Source: Candidatus Methanofilum arcanum (GTDB taxonomy: Archaea; Halobacteriota; Methanomicrobia; Methanomicrobiales; Methanospirillaceae). From it: 5,560 nucleotides of DNA. Shown here piece by piece: positions 1-5,382 of this stretch; the first letter of the stretch is position 1, and each line of letters starts with the position of its first letter. The position numbers were made by a program, and so were the translations under genes. Location of the stretch: contig JAITWW010000087.1 of NCBI GenBank assembly GCA_031285085.1, positions 1-5,560 of the forward strand. Direction: 5' to 3'. The notes under the pieces were generated by a model. The model saw only the letters and a list, made by a program, of their open reading frames with translations, was not told where the DNA came from and did no database searches.

Positions 1-37
1 TCCACTCTTTGTTTTTAGTTGTTTTCACCCATTGATT

Positions 38-1912
38 ATGACACCGCGTACTTTTCCTCCATTTTACCCTCTTCCTCCCCTCACAGCAAAGCAGCCTCCT
101 TTTCTTCCCATAACCGAACACGAGCAGCGTAAACTTGGAATTGAACAGTTTGATATCATTCTTGTGAGTGGAGATGCCTATGTTGATCATCCCTCATTTG
201 GAACGGCATTACTTGGCAGAACTCTTACTGGTGCTGGGTACTCTGTTGGTGTCATTCCTCAACCTGATATATCAGATCCAGAGTCATTTTTTGTGCTTGG
301 AGCTCCACGTCTTTTTTTCTCGGTCTCTTCTGGGAGTGTTGATTCGATGGTGAATCATTATACACCAAGTAAGAAACGAAGGTCTGAAGATGCCTACTCT
401 CCTGGGGGGAGACCTCTTCGCCCTGATCGAGCAGTGCTTGTGTATACTGATCTCCTTCATCGTGCTTTTCCTGGTGTTCCCATTGTTATTGGCGGTGTTG
501 AGGCATCTCTTCGGAGGTTTTCCCATTATGACTACTGGTCTGATACCATTCGTAGGTCAGTGCTTGCGGATGCTCCCGCTGATCTGCTTGTGTTTGGTAT
601 GGGAGAGCGGCCCCTTTGTCAGATTGCAGAGATTTTTCGCTCACATGATGGTACGTCTTTGCCAGAGTCTTTGTTTCATATCCCTGGGACCGTTGTGAAG
701 AGACCTGTGAAAGAGTTCAAAGCGTTTCAAGAAGGAAGAAAACAAGATGTTGGAACGTTTTTTGAGAAAGATTCTGTTGTGATTCTTCCATCATTTGTGG
801 AGGTTTCTTCCGATAAATGTGCATTTATAGAGGCGCATCGTCTTATTATCCAGCATCAAAACCCAACTCAGGATACTCGGCTTGTTCAGCTTCATCCAAA
901 AACAGTTGTTGTGCAAAATCCTCCCTCCTTTCCTCTCTCATCTGCTGAGCTTGATTGTGTGTATGGGCTTGCATACAAACGTCTCCCCCACCCTTCATAT
1001 ACAGAATCAATTCCTGCCTTTGAGATGGTGAAAGATTCGATTACTTCACATAGGGGTTGTTATGGGTCCTGTTCATTCTGTGCTATCTCTCTTCATCAGG
1101 GACGTATTGTGCAAAGTAGGAGTCAAGAGTCAATACTGCATGAGGTGCATGCACTTTCGAATCAACGCCATTTTTCAGGAACAGTGCGGGATATTGGGGG
1201 AGCTACTGCGAATATGTATGGGTCATGGTGTGCACGATGGAAAACGGAGGGAGCATGTACAGACAAAGAATGTATTGGATGCAGTTCTTTGGTCCTGAAT
1301 CAGAATGGATATTTGATGTTGCTGGGGAAAGTGTCTCAGATTCCACGAGTGCGTCATGTGTTTATTGGTTCCGGTCTTCGCCATGATCTTCTTCTGATGG
1401 AGCCACTTGTTCTTGAGCGAATCACTGCCTATATTTCTGGACAGATGAAGATAGCGCCTGAGCATATTTCAGACTCAGTGCTTGCCTATATGAATAAACC
1501 TCCTTCTTTTGTTTTTAAGAAGTTTATCAAGGAATTTGAACGAGTTGAAAAAAAGCATTATGGACAAAGCAAAAAAAGGCAGTATCTCATTCCCTATCTT
1601 ATGTCTGGGCACCCCGGATGCACTGTTTCTGATATGGTGGAATTGGTAGCGTTTTTGCATGAGAGATCGCTGTATCCTGAGCAAGTGCAAGATTTTACAC
1701 CAACACCTATGACAACATCTACTGCAATGTATTATACTGGCCTTTGTATGTCTGGGGCAGAGGTGCATATTCCTGTTGGGGAAGAGAAGCAGATTCAGCG
1801 TGCATTGCTTGGGTATAAGGATCCACGAAATAATGCACGTGTTCGCCGAGGACTTGCATCTGTGAATCGATTGGATCTCCTTCATGTGCTGGGACATCGT
1901 ACCACTCATTAA
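38..1912 (+). CDS. ygiQ: YgiQ family radical SAM protein
   Basis: This 624-residue protein belongs to the YgiQ (UPF0313) radical SAM family, whose reaction is not established; members are cytoplasmic and reductively cleave S-adenosylmethionine at a [4Fe-4S] cluster. The N-terminal family domain (about residues 20-300) includes VSGDAYVDHPSFG and VIGGVEASLRRFSHYDYW. The radical SAM core starts near residue 335 with RGCYGSCSFC, giving the CxxxCxxC ligands C341, C345 and C348, followed by the typical HQGRIVQSRS. A second cysteine group is C398, C407, C412 and C415. The core continues through IGSGLRHDLL, KIAPEH and LIPYLMSGHPGC, then VQDFTPTPMTTST, and the tail ends in QRALLGYKDPRNNARVRRGL, as in the family C-terminus. 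The length is slightly below the roughly 700 residues of bacterial YgiQ, because the C-terminal extension is short. I chose ATG 38; a TTG lies two codons upstream at 32. No clear Shine-Dalgarno is visible, and the promoter would lie mostly outside the window. The family call is firm; the function is unknown. Confidence 0.95.
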   Translation: MTPRTFPPFYPLPPLTAKQPPFLPITEHEQRKLGIEQFDIILVSGDAYVDHPSFGTALLGRTLTGAGYSVGVIPQPDISDPESFFVLGAPRLFFSVSSGSVDSMVNHYTPSKKRRSEDAYSPGGRPLRPDRAVLVYTDLLHRAFPGVPIVIGGVEASLRRFSHYDYWSDTIRRSVLADAPADLLVFGMGERPLCQIAEIFRSHDGTSLPESLFHIPGTVVKRPVKEFKAFQEGRKQDVGTFFEKDSVVILPSFVEVSSDKCAFIEAHRLIIQHQNPTQDTRLVQLHPKTVVVQNPPSFPLSSAELDCVYGLAYKRLPHPSYTESIPAFEMVKDSITSHRGCYGSCSFCAISLHQGRIVQSRSQESILHEVHALSNQRHFSGTVRDIGGATANMYGSWCARWKTEGACTDKECIGCSSLVLNQNGYLMLLGKVSQIPRVRHVFIGSGLRHDLLLMEPLVLERITAYISGQMKIAPEHISDSVLAYMNKPPSFVFKKFIKEFERVEKKHYGQSKKRQYLIPYLMSGHPGCTVSDMVELVAFLHERSLYPEQVQDFTPTPMTTSTAMYYTGLCMSGAEVHIPVGEEKQIQRALLGYKDPRNNARVRRGLASVNRLDLLHVLGHRTTH

Positions 1913-1957
1913 GTAGATTGGCACACCATACATCAAGACAGCAGATGTGGAGTTTAT

Positions 1958-3184
1958 ATGAGTTCATCGCGGCATGGGTCTTTTGATAGAAAAAAATATG
2001 TTTCAACGGGAAAAAGGAGTGAGAAGTCAGGTATGAGAGAGAGATTGAAGCGTGGGCAGCGTTCTGGCTCACCTGGAAAGAACCAGAAACATTCTTTAAA
2101 GCAGCATAAAACATCAGCTCGCAAACCATCTGATCGTGCAGATGTTTGGAAGCCGTCCTATAAGAGGGAGCGCGGTGATACAAATCGCGATGATTCTTCC
2201 TCACGTTCGTCTCCTCGCCGTTTTTCTGCTCCTGGATCTGATCGCAGTCCTTCTCATAGGGATGGTAGAGATAATGCAAAACGTAGTGATTCTTCCTCAC
2301 GTTCGTCTCCCCGCCGCTTTTCTACTCCCGGGGATGACCGTAGTCTCTCTCATAGGGATGGTAAAGATGAGGTAAAACGGGGTGGTTCTTCCTCACGTTC
2401 GTCTCCTCGCCGTTTTTCTGCTCCAGGAGATGATCGCAATCATTCTCATAGGAATGGTAGAGATGATGTAAAACGGGGTAGTTCTTCCTCACGTTCGTCT
2501 CCCCGCCGCTTTTCTGCTCCAGGAGATGATCGCAACCATTCTCCTCGGAATGGTAGAGATGATGTAAAACGTGATGACTCTTCCTCCCCTCCGTTTCATT
2601 GTCTTGCTTCTGATCGTTTTGATGCGTGGGAGTCATCTAAGAAACACCCTGTTCACAAAGAGAGAGAGAGTAGCAAATCGTTCTCCCATTCATCAGATCA
2701 TCGAAAAAAGAGCGAAGATCAGATGGTGTGGAAAGGATGGGAAGGACTACATAATACTGGTGCTGAAAAGAAACGGGACCGAAATACGTATGCTTCAACC
2801 AAGAAGATGAAACCAAGAGTTGGCTATGCTGCAGAGGAGGGCAGTGGTGGCGGCGGCTCTGATGATACTGGATGGTCAGAAAAAAGAGGTTTGAAAAAAA
2901 TTCATCGTGATAGAGGAGATGAGTCTACAACGCCTGAATGGATGCCAAAACGAGATGAGAAAAAAAATGAGATAAAGAAAGAGCGTTCTCATTCTCCTTC
3001 TTCATTTAAACGAGAACAAAAAAAGAAAGATGATCAAAACAAGAGTGCACGTGATCAATATCCAGAAAATCAGAAAAAAGTGTGGAAAACTCGAAACGAC
3101 GAGCATTCACATAAAAATAAAAAACAGAAGCGAGATTACTCACGTGGAGATAATCCATCACGCCGCATTCGTCCACCATCATGA
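1958..3184 (+). CDS. Ser-Arg-rich tandem-repeat, intrinsically disordered hypothetical protein
   Basis: This 408-residue protein has no family I recognise. It is made almost entirely of Lys, Arg, Ser, Asp, Glu, Gly, His and Asn, with no signal peptide, no membrane segment and one cysteine, so it should be a soluble disordered protein. Residues 1-77 are basic. Residues 78-205 are four 32-residue repeats with the core SSSRSSPRRFS, and 206-229 is a shortened fifth copy. A glycine-rich hinge GSGGGGS lies at 295-301, and a Lys/Asp/Glu-rich tail ends in RRIRPPS. Seven tryptophans are scattered through it in short contexts such as VWKPS, VWKGW, GWSEK, EWMPK and VWKTR. Differences between repeats are often synonymous in this frame, which supports real coding. 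ATG 1958 has GGAG five bases upstream. It lies 45 bases after ygiQ and is probably co-transcribed with it. Binding to RNA, DNA or ribosomes is suggested only by composition. It could also be a rapidly evolving lineage-specific protein of other function. Confidence 0.82.
   Translation: MSSSRHGSFDRKKYVSTGKRSEKSGMRERLKRGQRSGSPGKNQKHSLKQHKTSARKPSDRADVWKPSYKRERGDTNRDDSSSRSSPRRFSAPGSDRSPSHRDGRDNAKRSDSSSRSSPRRFSTPGDDRSLSHRDGKDEVKRGGSSSRSSPRRFSAPGDDRNHSHRNGRDDVKRGSSSSRSSPRRFSAPGDDRNHSPRNGRDDVKRDDSSSPPFHCLASDRFDAWESSKKHPVHKERESSKSFSHSSDHRKKSEDQMVWKGWEGLHNTGAEKKRDRNTYASTKKMKPRVGYAAEEGSGGGGSDDTGWSEKRGLKKIHRDRGDESTTPEWMPKRDEKKNEIKKERSHSPSSFKREQKKKDDQNKSARDQYPENQKKVWKTRNDEHSHKNKKQKRDYSRGDNPSRRIRPPS
2189..2572 (+). 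repeat. Four tandem 96-bp in-frame repeats
   Basis: Four head-to-tail units start at 2189, 2285, 2381 and 2477, each exactly 96 bases (32 codons) with no gaps. Each encodes a serine run, then RSSPRRFS, then a Pro-Gly-Asp/Ser-Asp-Arg segment, then a Gly-containing charged segment ending KR. Counting by eye, units 3 and 4 differ at 7 of 96 bases and units 1 and 2 at 18, so 3 and 4 look like the youngest pair. A six-codon block (SSSRSS) near the start of each unit is identical in all four, including wobble bases. The exact period and preserved frame indicate expansion by slippage or unequal crossing-over within the coding sequence. Confidence 0.95.
2573..2644 (+). repeat. Decayed, internally deleted fifth repeat copy
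   Basis: Directly after unit 4 the reading frame continues DDSSS, then PPF, then HCLASDR. This aligns with the repeat as DDSSS, a loss of four residues, then F, then a segment ending SDR at the same distance from the Phe as in unit 1 (FSAPGSDR versus FHCLASDR). The simplest reading is an old repeat copy with a 12-base in-frame deletion and substitutions, including the protein's only cysteine. Similarity fades after about 2644. Confidence 0.6.
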
Positions 3185-3204
3185 CCGATGCATTCTGTGT
3201 TGAT

Positions 3205-3220
3205 CCAAAGGAATATATTT
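3205..3220 (+). promoter_or_regulatory. Candidate archaeal BRE/TATA element
   Basis: A purine-rich CAAAGG is followed by AATATATTT at 3212-3220, about 22-30 bases before ATG 3242. In archaea transcription usually starts about 25 bases downstream of the TATA box, which would put the start at or very near this ATG and give a leaderless or nearly leaderless mRNA. The lack of a good Shine-Dalgarno before 3242 fits. This is one short AT-rich match and needs transcript mapping. Confidence 0.35.
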
Positions 3221-3241
3221 GTAAACTGGGATTTGTACCAC

Positions 3242-3838
3242 ATGAAGAAGAATACACAGAAGACCATTGTTGCTCTTCTTGGCAGTCCACTCAAGGGAAA
3301 TACTGCCTTACTTCTTGAAAATGCGATTTCTGGAGCAAAAAAAGCAGGGGCTACTGTTTTACAATACCATGTTCCTCACCTGAAGTTTTCATCATGTTTG
3401 GGGTTTGGGTTTTGTAAAAAATATCCAAGCTGTCAGATGGAAGATGAGGTAACTGCTCTCTTTCCTATCTTGGCAAATGCCAATGGCTGTATTATTGCAA
3501 CTCCTGTTATGACAATGGGTGTTCCTGGTGCATTAAAGTCATTTATGGATAGGTGTCAGGTATTTTTTTATGCAAAGTATATCCGAAAGGATCCTATGGT
3601 TCCAGTAGAGCTTAGAAAAACAAGAAAAACTCTTTTATTAGCGATATCTGGAATGAATCGCCCAGATAATTTTGATGGCCTTATGCAGACGATCAATACA
3701 TTCTGTGATATTGTTGATGCACCTATCTCAGAATCCCTTTTTATTCGGGATATGGATAATATTCTTGATCTCAAGACCCGTCCTGATTTTCTCCAACAAG
3801 CATATGAGAAGGGGGCGAAACTTGCACATGAAATTTAA
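3242..3838 (+). CDS. Flavodoxin-family FMN-binding NAD(P)H-dependent oxidoreductase (iron-sulfur flavoprotein-like)
   Basis: This 198-residue cytoplasmic protein has the flavodoxin-like fold of the NADPH-dependent FMN reductase / iron-sulfur flavoprotein superfamily. The FMN-phosphate loop is GSPLKGNT at residues 14-21, after a hydrophobic first strand (IVALL). ATPVMTMGVPGALKSFMDR (86-104) matches the second family signature, in which a Pro-Val turn and the Gly-x-x-Lys-x-Phe-x-Asp-Arg helix help hold flavin and form the dimer. The cysteine region C52-x2-F55-x2-C58-x5-C64 followed by MEDEV has Phe where iron-sulfur flavoproteins carry their second cysteine, so a normal [4Fe-4S] cluster is doubtful. 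An upstream ATG at 3188 would add 18 residues; I prefer 3242 because the family starts just before the first strand and a TATA-like box lies between the two. It overlaps the next gene by 11 bases. The substrate and electron partner cannot be read from the sequence. Confidence 0.9.
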   Translation: MKKNTQKTIVALLGSPLKGNTALLLENAISGAKKAGATVLQYHVPHLKFSSCLGFGFCKKYPSCQMEDEVTALFPILANANGCIIATPVMTMGVPGALKSFMDRCQVFFYAKYIRKDPMVPVELRKTRKTLLLAISGMNRPDNFDGLMQTINTFCDIVDAPISESLFIRDMDNILDLKTRPDFLQQAYEKGAKLAHEI

Positions 3839-4535
3839 TCAAATCTATAAAATCTTCTTAATCTGTTTCTTTATCACGTTCTGCTTTATATGTACTTGTG
3901 TATATGCAGATATAACAGAAAGTGTTGCAGATAAGATTCGTCAAGGAAAGGTAAATGCACAACGCATGCATCAAGAGTTATCTGATGAGATCAATCACAT
4001 CCATGAAGGAATGGGCGGTCGAACAGCATCGACCCAAAATCCAACATCAGTGAGCTCAAGGCGAGCTGTTGAAAACATGGATTTCATACAGCTGCTTCGA
4101 AACAGCGTTCCTGTGATAACTGGTCTGAATTCTGCTCGACTGATGAATGCTGCACAGGATACTTCTCTTTCTGATGCTATCAGTTTGATAGAGGATGATG
4201 CTGTTCGCTCTTCCTTTGAGTCACGTCTTGGAAAGCTTTCATCTGCACGCGAAAAGCATAATCAGGATGCAGAAAAAGCCATCACCACTCTGAGTGACCA
4301 GATGATGGAGATTGATCCAGATTTCCCGTCGCTTACACTCTGGGTCTCCTCTGAACAGCTGTATATATGGGTAAATGAGTTTGAGAGGTATGTAAAGAAT
4401 AACCCTTATTCAGTTCAGAGTCACAGCTATGTTTCTGTACAAAACTCTTTAGCTGAATTAAAGAAAGTTCGTACTTGGATGAATTCTCTTGGTGAAGAAC
4501 TGGATGCTCTTGAAAAGGAATTGGTTGATCTGTAG
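3828..4535 (+). CDS. Secreted helical protein of unknown function
   Basis: This 235-residue protein belongs to no family I recognise. The N-terminus is a good Sec signal peptide: MKFNQIYK, a hydrophobic core at residues 9-25 rich in Phe, Ile and Cys, then VYA followed by Asp, predicting cleavage after Ala27. There is no lipobox and no second membrane segment, so the mature 208 residues should be exported and either released or held by protein contacts. Residues 28-65 and about 205-235 (AELKKVRTWMNSLGEELDAL) look like amphipathic, coiled-coil-prone helices. Residues 66-80 are a Ser/Thr-rich linker, and the middle is also mostly helical. The mature part has no cysteine. ATG 3828 lies inside the end of the flavoprotein gene, with a GAGAAGGGGG purine tract 12 bases upstream, suggesting translational coupling. 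The frame is open further upstream, but that extension overlaps the flavoprotein and would bury the signal peptide. Confidence 0.8.
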   Translation: MKFNQIYKIFLICFFITFCFICTCVYADITESVADKIRQGKVNAQRMHQELSDEINHIHEGMGGRTASTQNPTSVSSRRAVENMDFIQLLRNSVPVITGLNSARLMNAAQDTSLSDAISLIEDDAVRSSFESRLGKLSSAREKHNQDAEKAITTLSDQMMEIDPDFPSLTLWVSSEQLYIWVNEFERYVKNNPYSVQSHSYVSVQNSLAELKKVRTWMNSLGEELDALEKELVDL

Positions 4536-4561
4536 AGCTCTCTGTTTGCTTTGATCTTATC

Positions 4562-4573
4562 TCCTCTCTTTTT
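4562..4573 (+). terminator. Possible T-rich archaeal terminator
   Basis: A pyrimidine tract TCCTCTCTTTTT lies about 30 bases after the stop of the secreted-protein gene and before the next candidate promoter. Archaeal RNA polymerase commonly stops at T-rich tracts without a hairpin, and I see no convincing hairpin here. A second T-rich run at 4625-4637 could serve equally, or be part of the next promoter. The evidence is weak. Confidence 0.25.
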
Positions 4574-4633
4574 CCAGAATGATCTCTTTCCTGCACAGTT
4601 GAACCACTTGAATGGCTTGAATCTTCTTTTTTC

Positions 4634-4643
4634 TTTTATAAAT
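4634..4643 (+). promoter_or_regulatory. Candidate TATA box for the lipid synthase operon
   Basis: TTTTATAAAT is a good archaeal TATA-box match in the 166-base gap between the secreted-protein gene and the phosphatidyltransferase. A start about 25 bases downstream would give a transcript beginning near 4663-4668 and a leader of roughly 35-85 bases, depending on which start codon is used. A classical purine BRE is not evident, as the bases just upstream are T-rich. Confidence 0.45.
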
Positions 4644-4701
4644 GAAATGAAAGGGTAAATGGACACGCCCACACAAAACAGAACCAACAAGCAAAGAGGG
4701 A

Positions 4702-5382
4702 ATGTCTTACGTGGACCTTTTTTCTACCATCACAGCAGATTATTATGCAATGAATCTTACTTCGTTTCGTTGTCGTCTTACTCGATACATCGAACCGGTA
4801 GCAGACATCTTCGTCAAACTCAATATAAGCCCAAATATCATCACTGTTCTTTCCATCCTTACGGGTGTTTGTGCTGGTGTCTTGATAATATGGCACTCAT
4901 TTTTTTTGGGAAGTATTGTGCTTTTTCTATCAGCAGTTCTTGACCTCGTAGATGGCTCTGTTGCTCGACGTATGGGTAAGCAAACGAAATTTGGAGCTGT
5001 ATTTGACTGGGTTGCAGACAAATTTGTTGATTGTTTTGTACTGCTCTCAGTAGGCCTTGCAGGAATCCCAATTATCAGTATGTACCTGCCTGTTTCTGCG
5101 CTTGCAGACTTTGGAGTCGTCGCATGTGCGATCATTGGATCCATGATGAACACATTTATCAAACCAGTTACGTATGCAGAGATTGGATTTGAAGAACGGG
5201 TTGATGGTAAGATCTGTGATCCACTTGAAGGTGTTGGGTTTTTTGGAAGGCCTGAGACCATTCTTTCTCTTTGCCTTTTTGGTGCGGTTGGCTATATCTG
5301 GGTATCTGTCATTCTCATTGCTCTCTGTACAAACATATCAGCCTTACAGCGAATTATCTACCTCTATAAACGTTTCTCATAA
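4702..5382 (+). CDS. CDP-alcohol phosphatidyltransferase, probable archaetidylinositol phosphate synthase type
   Basis: This integral membrane enzyme (226 residues from this start) belongs to the CDP-alcohol phosphatidyltransferase family. The full catalytic signature is present: D81, D84-G85, A88-R89, G98, D102 and D106, in DLVDGSVAR followed by GAVFDWVAD. The aspartates bind the divalent metal and CDP-lipid and activate the alcohol. Hydrophobic segments lie near residues 44-64, 66-84, 108-128, 134-150 and 187-211, close to the six-helix fold. The PLEGVGFFGRPETILSL segment resembles the region of archaeal archaetidylinositol phosphate synthases, which join CDP-archaeol and inositol phosphate. 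Archaetidylserine or archaetidylglycerol synthesis is less likely but not excluded. The start is uncertain. ATG 4702 has GAGGG only one base upstream, GTG 4711 has it at better spacing, and ATG 4750 (MNLTSFRCRL) best matches where the family normally begins. The next gene begins immediately after its stop. Confidence 0.92.
   Translation: MSYVDLFSTITADYYAMNLTSFRCRLTRYIEPVADIFVKLNISPNIITVLSILTGVCAGVLIIWHSFFLGSIVLFLSAVLDLVDGSVARRMGKQTKFGAVFDWVADKFVDCFVLLSVGLAGIPIISMYLPVSALADFGVVACAIIGSMMNTFIKPVTYAEIGFEERVDGKICDPLEGVGFFGRPETILSLCLFGAVGYIWVSVILIALCTNISALQRIIYLYKRFS

Noticed and set aside
1719..2300. Long minus-strand open frame (193 codons) antisense to the end of ygiQ and the start of the repeat protein
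   Set aside because: It spans two well-supported + strand genes, its composition (His, Tyr, Asn, Cys-rich) is not protein-like, and it has no recognisable domain; it is a shadow of the + frames.
2189..2572. CRISPR-like array
   Set aside because: The units are contiguous 96-base copies with no unique spacers and an open reading frame throughout.
2322..2636. Minus-strand open frame with a periodic His/Tyr/Asn pattern
   Set aside because: The periodicity only mirrors the 96-base repeats. Differences between units are often synonymous in the + frame, which favours the Ser-Arg frame as the real one.
2840..2860. GSGGGGS segment as evidence of an engineered linker or fusion
   Set aside because: Short glycine-serine runs arise naturally in low-complexity proteins, codons match the surroundings, and no separate domain lies on either side.
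4659..4943. Small + strand frame starting at ATG 4659 behind AAAGGG
   Set aside because: It overlaps the phosphatidyltransferase out of frame, has low-complexity composition, and starts at or before the predicted transcription start.
4743..5261. 172-codon minus-strand frame
   Set aside because: It is antisense to the phosphatidyltransferase with its complete catalytic motif, is Ser/Thr/Pro-rich and shows no motif.
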